A stretch of 51,311 nucleotides of DNA from Azolla pinnata (Eukaryota > Streptophyta > Polypodiopsida > Salviniales > Salviniaceae). Of the stretch, positions 34,692 to 47,374 are shown one piece after another. A model generated the notes under the pieces. The model was not told the origin of the DNA. It did not search any database and worked only from the letters and a program-made list of their open reading frames with translations. Position 1 is the first letter of the stretch. Each line of letters begins with the position of its first letter. Both the position numbers and the translations under genes were made by a program. Location of the stretch: positions 1 through 51,311 of the forward strand of contig JBBBWG010029888.1 in NCBI GenBank assembly GCA_037176905.1, written 5' to 3'.

Positions 34692-37480
34692 TCAGAACAT
34701 ATCATTGCATAAGCACAAACCATCTTTGAAGTGATGAACGCAAGATTCATCTCGGAGAATGATCTCCCGTCGAGTGACTCTAGATATCGTTTTCCCTGCA
34801 GTGTGGCAATCGTTGCACATCCGTAAGTTCTTGGTTACATGGAGAGTATGACCTTGGGGTGTGTGAAGAAGACCAAAAGCTATGGCAATCCTTTCAGCAT
34901 GTTCACATACTGCAACTTCCTTTTCTTCATCATTCACTGGTTTCAAGATTGCCTCAACATTTGCCAAATGCCCTTCATGCTTCAACTTTGAATTCAAAGA
35001 CTGCATCATCGACGACAAGGCTTCGGTTCGAATCTCACTGGCACAAAATTCGTGCAACACGTTGTTGACCTCGATCGAAGCCCTCGCTGGTTTCCTCACA
35101 GTTCTAGTTTGAACCCTCAACATCTCTACCGTCAATGCATCATCTTGTCTATTGGCATTTGCATAGACATCTTTCATCAGCACATACCAAGCTGCATTAT
35201 CAGGTTCCAAAATAGATAGCTCGCGGAAGCATCTTAGGCCCAGCTCTACATCACCATATGCTTTGCAAGCACTTAGCAAAGCTGCCCATGATGCACCTGA
35301 TGAAGGGCATAAAGCTTCAAGTGTCCTCTCTGCCTCATACAAATTGCCTGACCTTCCAAGGAGATCTATTATGCAACTATAATGTTGTTCTTTCACAATG
35401 ATCCCATATTTCTCTCTCATGATCTTCAGGTACTGAATACCATCCATAACCAGGCAAGCATGGCTACATGCTGTGAGTAGACATGTGAGTGTAATGTCAT
35501 CAGCTTGAACAATACCTTGCTCTTGCATTTCTTCAAAGCATGCCACCGCCATCTCGCCCTTGTGATTCACCGCATAACCTTTCATGATAGCCGTCCATGA
35601 GATCACATCTGTGACTTCCAAATTGTTAAAAACATACTGTGCCTCGGCTATTAAACCACAATTCGCATACATGGTAATCAGGCTATTTTCTACAGATAGA
35701 GAATGTCCTCCGAGCCCTTTCTTTGTTATCTCGGCATGGATTTCTTGACCATTGCCCAGTGCACCAGAGGTTCCACATGACTTCACGATCGATGCATATG
35801 TCATCAAGTCTGGAGATACCTTTTGCAATTTCATTTTCTGGAAACATTCCAACGCTTGGAAACCAGATCCATGGTCACCATATCCAGTTATAAGAGCATT
35901 CCAAGAGACAACATTTCGATCAACCAGACCGTGGAAGATATTTTCAGCTTCTTGGAATGCACCGTGTTTTGCATACAGTCCTACCAGAGTGTTGCCAACA
36001 AGAAGGTTCTTTTCGTAACCAGTTTGGAGTATTTTCATGTGTATCAAATGACCCTTCGTGAGATCGATGCAAGCACTATCCCCACAAGCTTTCAAGAGAC
36101 AGCAGAACGTAACAATGTTTGGAGATACACCATCCATCTCCATCCTTTGAGCACAATCTAATGCTTCTTCGCTAAACCCATGATCAGCATAGCCAGAAAG
36201 CAACGCAGTCCATGAGACCACATCACGAACTGGTAGGCTTTCCACAACCTCTCGAGCTTCTAACAAGAGGCCGCAACACGCATACATGGAGATCAAGCTA
36301 GTATAGAGAAGCGGATCTCCTGAATGTCCCTTCAATACAATCTCAGTGTGTATATTTCTCCCATTGAGAGAATCTTTCAAGATGCCACAAGCTTTCAAGG
36401 CACAGGCTAGTGTTACTTCATCTGGGCAGCATGAAGAATTCTCTGGTGATCCATGCATTTGCTTAAAACAAACCAATGCTTCTTTGCTTAAACCATGTCC
36501 AACATAACCCGAAATTAGCGAATTCCACGAAACAATGTCGCGATTTGGTAACATGTCAAAGGCATCTTGCGATTCCACCATAAACCCTAATTTGCAATAC
36601 ATGTCAACCAAGGCATTGCCCACGAAGATATCATTCTCGAAAGACTCCTTCACAATATGCATATGGACACGCCTACCCTTATCCACAGCCTTCAATTCAG
36701 CACAAGCATTCAGGAGTGTGACAAAGGTGTAACTACTCGGATGTGTACATGAATCTTCCATTTTCTCATAGATATCAAAAGCATGAGATGACTGATTGTT
36801 CTTTATAAAACCAGCCATAAGAGCTGTCCATGATTTCTCGTTCGCAAGCGAAAGCTTTAAAAAGGCTTGCTGAGCTCTTGTGATGTTACCACATTCAATG
36901 AACATGGGCACAAGGCCGTTCCCAACATCGATCTGACTTTCAAGCCCATTGTAGCATACAAGCCCATGTATCTGTATGGCCAAGTTTCGATCCTTCTCAT
37001 TCTTGCAGATATTTGTAACAGCGAGTATTCTCTCGATCGAGAATAATCTTGTATATGGATCAGAGCTATCAAATGCTTCACAATCCAAAAGACCATAGAA
37101 ATCGAGTTTATTCTCATCATTTCTCCGCCAATATGATTTCCCGGAGCGGGAAACAATATGTGATTTATGCTGATTATCTGCAGCATCTGTACTGATTGGA
37201 AAATTATAAATTCTGCCCACGACAAGTTTTGAATTTCCAGCAGATCTTTCATGTTCTCCGTGGGAATTCTAGTCAAAATGGAGCACGAATTCACGCTTAG
37301 GAGACCTTTTTAGTGGGAAATTTTCATGTGGGATTGTGCTGATTTCTTTCAAAAGCAACAAAACACACCACTGTGATCTATAGAGCAATATTCTTGGAGA
37401 GGAAAGGAGTTTTATACCTGGGCGTCAACCAGATGTGGTAGGAACGCAGTTGAATGAGGGAGGGTGGAGGATCCTCCCAT
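34692..37480 (-). CDS. PLS-class pentatricopeptide repeat protein with a DYW domain (2 exons)
   Basis: Probable organelle C-to-U RNA editing factor. The large exon (37268-34692) has no in-frame ATG before residue 105 of its frame. A 63-bp upstream exon, 37480-37418, starts with ATG, ends in a GT donor (CAG/GTATAA) and joins in phase 0 to an acceptor at 37269 (GACTAG). Total 879 aa. The N-terminus is Ser/Leu/His-rich and could be a targeting peptide. About 15 PPR units follow, with repeats such as DVVSWTALLSGYADHGFSEE, then an E region and a DYW domain. The domain keeps the zinc/deaminase residues HAER (HxE) and CNDC (CxxC). The last residues are CLCNDMF instead of the usual CSCxDYW. The target site and organelle cannot be told. 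Confidence 0.9.
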
Positions 37481-38579
37481 AACTGTACCTACAGCAAGAT
37501 GGTTTTCACAGACAAGAAAAAGAAGTTGAAAGCATTATCCAAACAAGAAACTAACAAGAAGAATGCAAATCAGCACTTTCCATATTTACAAAAGTGGCCC
37601 TATTCTTTGTTGAGTAAAGTGATGTATATAGAACGATAAGAATTCAGTGGACGGTGGAGATGAAAGAATAGCTGGCCGATGACCTTATCTGTCGCTTTCA
37701 GGGGTTAGGGTTTAGACCTCTTAGGGTTTTTCGAGCGCAATCAAGAGCGAACCAAATGGGAAACATTTGCACATTTTTATCAGGCTGAAATCATCCTTTC
37801 AAAAACTTAATGAATTGCTTGAACACAATAGCATCCCATTGGTTGCAATCAAATCCCAAAAAATATGTACCTGTCTGACATTCTTGCTCATTGAGGATAG
37901 GACAAGTGAGTTTCTCAAGATATCAATCATTTATTCAACCATTACATCAAGAGAGGTTCAAAGAATAGTATTTCAAGCCATCCATGCGCATCAGTATTGT
38001 TAAAATTAGTTCTAGTTCCTGAAATCCACCTATGACATTTCCTTCTGAACCATCAGCATCCTCTTGAAGTATGGTGGCAGAAACCTGGCATTACAAAGGC
38101 TTAGAAAGTATACTGAAGAAAGATTCAATAGCCTACAGAAGAAACAATAGAGGAAAGGAAGGTCCGATCAGACTCATCAATTGATGAAGGTCGGTGAATA
38201 TAACTCATTTAGTCTTAAATATGATGCTTGATTTACTTAGATGTTGGGGTATAGTGGTAGAAATAATCAGTGGGGGAGGGAGGGTTATACATACATTGCT
38301 TGCTTACATAAAAAACCACTACATTTGGCTTGTGTCTTAATCGGATAGACTTTGAGACCATTGATCTCCCAGTCAAGCTGTGATCATTAGCAGAATTTTG
38401 AGATTGAAGCCTCAGGAACAATGCATAAAGCTTTAAGAAGTGGAGCTCAGATATGGAATGTTCTTCTACCTGTCATGTCATATTAATCACTCGGAAAGGA
38501 TGCTTATTTTCATTTATTTGGGCTGTCCGATGTCGTGTCAGAAAGCCTGTTATGTTTGTGTGTTGAGTACACGAGAAGC
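37481..38579. other. KIN-12 3' flank and PPR promoter region
   Basis: Both neighbours are on the minus strand, so this holds the KIN-12 3' UTR and the PPR promoter. Two telomere-motif words, GGGTTAGGGTTTAGA and TTAGGGTTTT, lie at about 37701-37730, roughly 230 bp upstream of the PPR start. No further gene is seen. Confidence 0.45.
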
Positions 38580-41500
38580 TTAATCCTGTGCAGATCTTGC
38601 AATGTTAGAAGTCATCTCCACAAAAAGCTTCCTCCCATCTGACAGCATTTTGGACAAAGTAGTCTTACCCTCTTTCAGATTCTTGATCAAAATCCCATCA
38701 TTTACTGATGCTGATGGTGATGAAACATCAACTTGTTCCGACACCCCCTTTTTCAGCTCATAGAAGTAGTCTCGAGAACTCTTCAGCTGTTCTTCCAGTT
38801 CTCTTGCCTCATCCTCAACCTTAGAAAGAGCACTTGCAAGCTCATCAAATTCACTCCTTGCTTCCGAATCTGCATCTATCAACAGATGCTTTTCCTTCTT
38901 TATTTCTTCAAGCTCAGATTCTGCTTGTTGTAAGCTACCAGCCACTTCCTCCCATTTCACCTGAGCACATAGAAGGGCTGTTTCTTTCTGTTCTACCTGA
39001 ATCGACATATCTTCTATTTCATCCTTAATGTTTTTCAATTTCTCTTCTTGCACACTAATCATAGATAATAAGGTTGCTTTCTCTTCTTCTACTCTTAACA
39101 GCTGAAGCATGGAAAAAGCACTTTGAGCAATTTCTGAATCTTCACCGTCTATTTTCACTTTCTCTGTTGAAAGCCTCTCCTTCAATGCTTCTGCCTCAAT
39201 TAACATCAGCTCTTCTTCTTTGAGCAGTTGATCAAGGGAGCATCTCAGGTTTTCTTCCTCTTTTTGGAGGGTACAGATCTCCTTTCCTTTCTCTGCCAGA
39301 ACATTGGAGAGGACACTGACCTCATTTTCTATCATCTCCTCCCTGTTTGACCAATCCTGCTTGGACGAACAGAATTTACTAAGAACTTCCCGCAATGCAT
39401 TTACTTTGTTGTTCTTCTGTTTTAGCTTTAGCATTACAGAGTCGTGTCTTTCCTCTAATACCTTCACTTCTGCCTCTGCTCTCAAAAGTTCAACCAAAGT
39501 TCGTGAGGGAGTCAATCCCTCCTGTTCTTGTTCATCAACCATGGAAAATATTTCTGCAAGTTTTTCTTCAACCAAATCAAGCTTTGCCTGGAATTCTATA
39601 ATAGCATTATGCCAGGCCTTCTCTCTTGATCTAAACAAACAAGAAGCTCTTTCTACATTCTCTTGCATGGTCTTCTTTTCGTCAGCCCAAGCCCCTTTCT
39701 CTACACTTGACAAAAGGCATACATCATCTCTGGCCTGCTCAGCATCTCTCAATTTCAGTTGGGTCCTTTCCAGATCCCTCATCAGCTTTTGATTCTCTAT
39801 TGAGGTCTCATCAATAGCTGACAGCAGTTCTATGATTAATTTCTCTGCCATGGAAGCAAATACATCAGCATCATGTTTCATATTCTCTAGGGCAGCTTCA
39901 ATTTTATTTACACTGACCGTGAAACTTCCATATCTCCTTTCAAATTTCTCCATCCATCCACTAACAAACTTATCAACATCAAATGAAGAAACCACCTCCT
40001 TGCTCAGCATTTTGACTTGATGGGTCATGCTCTCTAAAGCCGCCTGAACCACAGTAAGGGAAACTCTCAACTCGTTTATCTTTATATCGCTTTCTTCTCT
40101 AGACCTTTCATAAACGTCCAAAAGATTAGATTTCTCTTGCTGCAATGTTTCCACCCTATCCTGAAGATATTGCATTTGCAAGGTGCAGGCATCCCCATTT
40201 TCTATATCCATTTGGGTGTGAAGTTCTTCTTTGAGTGGTGTCTCAACATTCTCTGACGGAGATTGAGCCGCTTCCAATGCACATTGCAGTTCAAGAATCT
40301 TTGTAGAGGCAATCTCATTGGCCACCTCTGCATCTCTCGTTAATTTTTCTATGATAGCCAATCTGCCTAGTTCAAGATCATGAAGACTAGCATTCTCATC
40401 TGTTAGATTTTTAATTTGCATCCCAAGATTTTCAATCTCTTGTGCAAACAACAAATCTCGGTCTTTCATTTCAGTTAGCACTGCCGAATGCTCTGCTGCC
40501 TTGGCATTGATCTCTCTCTTTAACTTCTCTATGGCTGCATCTTTTTCAGATATAGTGGTTTGATGCATGGAACTCTCATCTTGAAGATCCCTTATTTTTC
40601 TCTCAAGATCTTCAATCTCTTTTGACATGGCGCACACTTTATTTTCATTTTCCATCACATCTTCAGCTCGTCTTTCTATTTCTAGCTCTAAATCTCTCGT
40701 TAACTGTTGTATATTTGCTAAAGCTTCAACATGCTTGTCTCGTTGTGAAGAATTCTCTTCTCGAAGACTAATTAATTGTCCCTGAAGGACATCAATTTCT
40801 TGCATGAGTGCACTTGCTTGTTCAGGTGCTGCATTGACGTCATCTGTTGGACATGCACCTTCTCCAGCTTCTCTGTTAACTCTAGTTAATTCAGCGATGG
40901 CAAGATTTTTTTCAGTAAGTTCACATTCATACATAGCAGTTCTTGCTTGGAGCTCTTTCAATTCTCTTTGAAGGCTTTCAACGTTTTGCGATAACATAGA
41001 AGCTCGCTCCCTAGCTTCCATTTCACTGTTTGTTGTTGAAACTAAGGTTTCTCTCATGGCTATTAGCTCTGCCTGCATCGATGCAACAGCCCCAACAGTT
41101 TCAATCTGTTCTTCTAGCTTAGAGCTGTCCACCTTCATAAGAGACCAAATAAAAGGTACCGAATTTCAATGCCAAATAAACAATAAGCAACCTCAATATT
41201 AGAGTAGAACGCACTTCGTTCATATGGTTTTTAACATTCTGCGCGAGTCTATTGGAAAAGCTTCCATATAAGAGAATGATTAGTACCTCATCTTTATTTC
41301 CATCATTTAGCAGCGTCACCTGCTACATGAAAATTGAGCATATACTTGTCATTGTAGTCCAAAGAGTGGATCAATACATAGCAGTGTGCTGGTAGGACAA
41401 ACCATTACCTGAGCCTGTTTTGCATTATTTTGCTCATGCATAAGCTTCCAGTCTAATGCCTCATATAACTGTTAACAGCAAAAAATTCACAACTGGGGAA

Positions 41501-44500
41501 TTTTAGTTTTTGGTACCAGCAGCATAAATTAAATAGAAGATAAGCCTTTTAGCACTAATAAAAAAAAGTGTAATACAATTATAACTGGATTAGTTACATA
41601 GCTAAATACAACATTTGTTCTCAAACAGGATACAAAATGCAGAGGAACCTGATCACGTAATATTGAAATTTCTTCAAGCATTGCGTCACGTTCACCAGCT
41701 TCATAAAACTCTTGGAATCTACAACAAAGAATCTCTTTTTCACTTATCTCTTCCTCTCTATCTCAATGACAATCATGCATGCGAGAGCTCTCACACTTCT
41801 TCAAACTTTGTCACAGAAAAGTTATTGACATAGAGTCTCATTGTCTTGTATAAACCATCAATGTAATAAAAACTTTAGAGGATTCTCACACACTATGCTG
41901 ACCAAATAACACTCCTTAAGAATTATGGTAAGTTGGTAGGTGTGGTAACACAATCCTAAAGGTAATCTGTCAATACAAACCTGCGCAAATCTTCTAGAAG
42001 ACGAATATTCTCCATGGCAAAACGTGTAACCTCCGGATTGCGCTCAAGACGATTTCTTAATATTTGAACTTCTTCCAATAGGCTATTCTTTTCTTGCAGC
42101 AAGTAAGTGTCCATTGGTGTCAATCCTGCAACAGCAGACTCCAACCGTTTGATTTTGTCCTCCCGAAAACGCAACATCATCTTCCCACACTGGCTATCTT
42201 CTTCCCTCTGCTTCACCTGGACACGAGAAAAAGAAGGAACATGTCAACTACAACAAAGATAGAAACTTATGTAGCAAAGAAGTATCTGAGATGTATATTT
42301 ATACAACCAAGATAAGGGCATATTTTCTCAAACAGCCTACCAATCGCTTAAGAAGATCAATCTCAGTATGAAGCTGCCTGATTCGAGCTTCTCCAGCCTG
42401 TTCTCTGCGCAATGATCCTATCAAGGCTGCTTCTAGGCCACTTTTCTATCGAATTGAAAACAACAAACAATGTGATTATCTGTATATATTTTTACTGATA
42501 TTTGGATGAAGTACAAACAGAAGCTATTACATTCTTGATAGTGGAAGCTGGGGTAGAAAATGCTCGGAATGAGTCCCAAGATTCCAACGAATATGCAGGA
42601 TGAGTCAGAGTACCAGAAGTAACTTGTTCCCCATCAGTAATCACCATCCCATCACCTCCACTCCCTATGCTTTGTAACCGCAATCGATTTACTTCTTGCT
42701 GCATCAGCATTACAAACCAAACATTATTGAGGCAAAGCCAAACATGGATTTACTTCTTGCTGCTCTAAACAAAGGAATGCCTCTTCAACACAGACCTTGA
42801 GTTGTTGAATCTGCAGACGCAGTGCCATTACATCTCCAGAAGCATTCTCGTTAACAACAGCCTGCAATTATTGGTTGAATTCTTTTGTAAGATATAATAA
42901 AAGAAAAGAAGCAGAAAACGACTAGTAGGAAACAGCCCTCACATTATTCCGAATAAACTTGGCCCTCTGAGCAAACTTCAAGGTACTAAGTGTCTCCAAT
43001 GCACAACTATAGCAACAATGTAAGAAAATTTTCTCTGTAATTCTCTCAAACAAAGTGCTACAAAATGACAATATCATAATAGCTCTTACTGCAAACCCCC
43101 TTGTTCTCTTTATCTCACATTGATATACGACTCACCAATTAGAAGGGCTGATATTTGCAATGATGGTTGTCTTGGAATTCCCTCCCAGTGAATCCTGTCA
43201 CCAAAATAGAATGTATCAACGTAAAAGAATGAATTATTGAGAAACTATGCTTTTTCTGTGTTTGATATTTACATGAAGGAGAAAAGTAAGCTTTGAGTCA
43301 CGATATGGAACATGCCGTTGTTTCCCATTTGCAATATCCACCAAACTCATGATGACAAGCCTGTGAGTAGGGGCAATCATAGTAAATATTCATGGTTTAA
43401 TACAATATATTCCCTAGCCTTCATAATGTAACCAACATAAGCAATGACTGGCTCACCCTAATGTTGACAGGGACTTGTTGATATTGGAAGCCTCTTTGAG
43501 TCTCTCACCCTCTGCCCCTGAGCTCTTTTGCCTATATTATAAATAACGAAACAAAAAAATTACTTTATTACATAGACCTAAATCCACCAACAGTTTATCA
43601 TTGGTTGTGTGAATGAACAACCTCTCAGATCCTGCAAGATCAACAAGGTTTAGTCTCCCATATCGGCTACTCGTGATAGACTGGCTTGTCCACTGCATAC
43701 CACCATGTTTGTGAGAAAAGCCCTCAATATGCCGATCTTGTCAAATAGAAGTGAAGAACACTATCAAACCTTGCTCTCAATGACACATGTAAACACACTG
43801 TGTGAGCGACTGCTTTCTCTATTCATGTTTGTTGCTGCCACTTTCCTGTTTGCAGCTCCCTTGATTCAACAAACAATTAGCAAGTGTAACTAACAACTTT
43901 CAGGACACAAAAACAAACCTATTATTCAGTAGAGTCCAACTACCTGCAAAAGGAGTCTGATCACATCATGAACACTTTTCACATCCACTTCAGAAAGATT
44001 CTCTACATAGACACCTTTTCTAGCATCTTCCCTCATCTTCCAAAACAAAATATAACAGCTATCTGGTCAGCCTGATGTTCCATTCTTCTTTTTCACAAAG
44101 GAAGATAAGGCAGAACATCTGAAACATGGAGATGTTTGATTTACTTGAAGATTCGTCGATGGATCAAGCAAGTCTAGTATGTGTTCATTGTAGATCTCCA
44201 GAAATGAGCATTTACACGTGAATTTGAGCGCTTCTGTTTTGCGTGTTTCTTCCTCCTAAAGCCCATGATTGAGATTAGAAAAAAACTTTGACCAGTGTTT
44301 ACTCATGATAATTTCTATTCTGACTTACTTCAGTTATCCTAGAAAACAAGTATTCAAAAACACGTGGTGTCATGCCCCGTTTATCACTAGGCCGATGATC
44401 AGCATCTTCAAGCTCCCCAAGCATAGTGAATGTCTTCCCACTGCCTGTCTGCCTCAGAAAAGCAAAAAAAACATTGAAATAACTAGGAATATGACAATTA

Positions 44501-46537
44501 CAACACATATTACATCTGTTACAATTTAGTATCTTTCAAAACAAAAGATATGGACCTGCCCATATGCAAACATGCAGCTGTTGTAACCCAGGAGGCAATT
44601 ATCAACCATAGGCTGTCCAGCAACCCTAAATAATTTCTCCTGAACAAAGAAACAATCATGGTTGCAATCAGTAAACATGGTTACTGCAAGCAAAAACTTG
44701 TTGAAATTCGACAAAGTGCATTAATAGAAAACAGTCACAAAATCATAAATCAATATTTATTAGAGAGAAGCTGCAGCAGTAAGTTCTAGATGGATCCACA
44801 TGTAAATTACTTGGATTATGGATGAGAACATGGCTACATTTTGCAAACAATTTACAATGCAGCTGATAGGGGACTCTGGTTCATAAAAATACTGCAAGTA
44901 GCACTTTTTCTGAAGGCATGCAAGATCTAAATAGAACTTCCCAAGCATCAAGACAGAGATTGATGCTTCCACATACAACCAACGCATCTGCCATCAAGTG
45001 TGAACAAGGATCCTAACAAGCTTCAAAAAGAGCTGAGAAACTTAGAAAACCTGTGTGATGGATTCACAAGCCACATTGTCAAACGTGAAGCGTGATTCAG
45101 GGTGTCCAGTCCATGTGATCGCATGGGCACTCTCTTGTCTCACACAACGGCTTTGACCTTGGGTGCTCAGCTCTGAGCTATTCAAGGGCCGCAACCGAAT
45201 GACAACCTGCAAGTGAAAAAGGTATGCTGGCTCAGCAAAGCAATCACATGAGATAACGTGCACGCAGATGCATACGGTAAGAGGCATGGACAACTTTCAT
45301 CAAACTGCTAAGGCAATGCTTCACTCTCCAAAATGTTAATAAGATTCACATGCATATGCTGCAGTTTTTCAATATAGTTAAATAGAGAAAAATAAAATCG
45401 ATACTACAAGCAAACCAAAAACTGAAATATTTGAACACTTCATCTTCTTAATAAGGTGCGCATGAATATGTTGCAGATATAGAAAAATGGCAGTACAAGC
45501 AAATCATAGACAGAATATTTGACTTCTTATTTTGTCATGTCACTACGATATAGCTTTTGTCGAGCTGGAACTTGGCATTTCATGCAGAGCAGAACAGAAA
45601 TGACAAAAAAAACGTTATTTGAGAACCCTACCTGAATGTTATGCTCTTTCCAGAAGTTTGGATCTTCTTCAATTTCAAAATGCACTGAAGAAGAGGTGCT
45701 GATAGATGGAGCTTGAGAGAATGCTCCATACTTCAATGACCTCGCAACTGGCATGTCACCCACAGAAGAACCACCATCGCTTTCACAGTAATTCATAGCT
45801 GGAATCGGTGTACCAACATTGAAGTTTCTCTGATCCAAACTATGGGTTCGTGAGATGGATGTCGTTGTTGTATCCTGCCCTAAACTGTTGCTCCTTGCAA
45901 TAACTGGATCATTTGATGATAAAGCAGAAGATCTCGCAGAGCTAGTGCTCTCCTTCATCGAGAGCTTCTGCCGGAAAGAATTTTGCAGAGATACAGATGC
46001 AGAAGACGCTGCGGCAGGAGCTTGAAGAAGGAGCTTCGGTTGGTCAGGAGATATGGCGTGTGCAGAAGACAAAGAAGTCGGAAGTAAGGAGTTAGAGTTA
46101 GGGTTAGTGTTAGGATTAGGTGGTGGAGGGACTGTAATGGAGAGATTCTCTTGGAAGGAATCGAAGAACGGATCAGGGAGAGGTGTTGAAGATAACCATT
46201 TGACAACACTGCGCGGATTAGGAGTCGTGAGCGGATCGATCTTGGCTGATTCTACTGATAAGCTACCTCCGCCACTGTTCCAAGTGGCGTCTTGCAAAGG
46301 GAAGAGAGGGGGCCGATTTGTCTCCTTCGCTGCCATATCCGTGAGCTGATGATGATGCTGTTCTTCCTCCTCCCGAAACTGATTGTTCGGATTATCGTTT
46401 TGGTTATGGTTCTGATGGTTGTCCTGATGGTGGTGGTGGTGGTGATGATGATGATGATGGTTATGGCGATGGTTACTATTGCTACTATTCCTGGCTGGCA
46501 TTAATGGCGAGCATCGAGAGTATACAGGAATAGGCAT
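38580..46537 (-). CDS. KIN12: KIN-12 family phragmoplast kinesin (20 exons)
   Basis: Plus-end kinesin of the KIN-12 family (PAKRP1/POK relatives), which acts at the phragmoplast in cytokinesis. Exons (minus): 46537-45632, 45206-45051, 44639-44556, 44448-44329, 44255-44145, 44036-43944, 43859-43770, 43692-43622, 43531-43457, 43360-43273, 43194-43136, 43006-42943, 42861-42796, 42698-42531, 42445-42341, 42216-41981, 41718-41649, 41468-41409, 41319-41287, 41132-38580. Total 5208 nt, 1735 aa. A His-rich and Ser/Pro-rich 300-residue N-terminal extension precedes the motor (about 300-640). The motor has VVIRLRPL, P-loop GQTGSGKT split by intron 3, switch I NRESSRSHS and switch II LVDLAGSER. The rest is neck and long coiled coil. 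One odd motor residue: FLLHDSLGG, where relatives have Gln before Asp. The subclass within KIN-12 is not settled. Confidence 0.95.
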
Positions 46538-47240
46538 ATACGCACCTTGCTCTTCAGAAAACCTTTTTGTCTAGCTCTTCTTCTGCGAATCTGCTGCTGC
46601 TGCTTGTGCCGCTTCTCTCTGTTGTGTGAAGAATTTGATGTCTCTATGACGAGCTGGCTTCAACGCCGAGATTTATGTCGTGCGCAACCCTAATCCAAAT
46701 CCTGGAATCAGCCTGTGCGGAAAAACGAAACGGTCTTGTATTGTACCTTCCACTAGGCTTTTTCTTCACCTGCGCGAACGAAGAAGATAATGACGATGAC
46801 GATGTCGATGTCGATGTCGATGTCCAACGATGACGATGATGATGGTGAAGAAGAAGAAGAAGAAGAAGAACTGGAATCGAGCTACACAGAGAAACAAGGC
46901 ACTGATCGTAGAACTACAGAAATAGGCGCGGCAAACATCAGAGTAACAGGATTTAGATCAAGAGCTCTAACCCTAACCCTAATCCCTTAACCCGAAGGAT
47001 CTAGGAGAAGAAAAAAACACACCAGTTTCTCCGACGCGCCCGAGCGATAGATCAGATGGAAGCAGAGGGACAAGGAAACCTTCACCCGGATCCAAACCCT
47101 AGAAAAGGCAAGATCCAAACCCTAGAAAAGGCCAGATCTAAACCCTAGAAAACGCTCTGCGCACGCAGGCGGAAACCCTAAGATTTCGGTGCTGCAGAAG
47201 AGAAATCGGCCTTCCCCTCTTTTCCCGCCCATTTTTGGTA
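46538..47240. other. KIN-12 leader and promoter
   Basis: This holds a GATGTC/GATGAC run (about 46790-46830) and GAAGAA runs (about 46846-46870). AAACCCTA-type elements follow between 46967 and 47180. It is directly upstream of the KIN-12 start and probably contains its leader and promoter. Confidence 0.5.
47087..47156. promoter_or_regulatory. Telo-box array upstream of KIN-12
   Basis: Three copies of a 23-bp unit, AGATCCAAACCCTAGAAAAG plus GC(A/C), carry AAACCCTA each. More copies of ACCCTA lie on both sides (46970-46985 and about 47172-47180). AAACCCTAA telo-boxes are known plant promoter elements of growth and translation genes, bound by Myb-type TRB proteins. Function here is inferred from position. 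Confidence 0.55.
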
Positions 47241-47374
47241 GATTTTGAATTTGAAAAACGAAAAGTGGAAAAGACTTCAGCCCCGTGCACGTATACATCG
47301 TATATTTATACTGTACAGGTACAAACTACGTACATGCACGGCATACGCATGATGCATACCAACATGCGTTTTTT

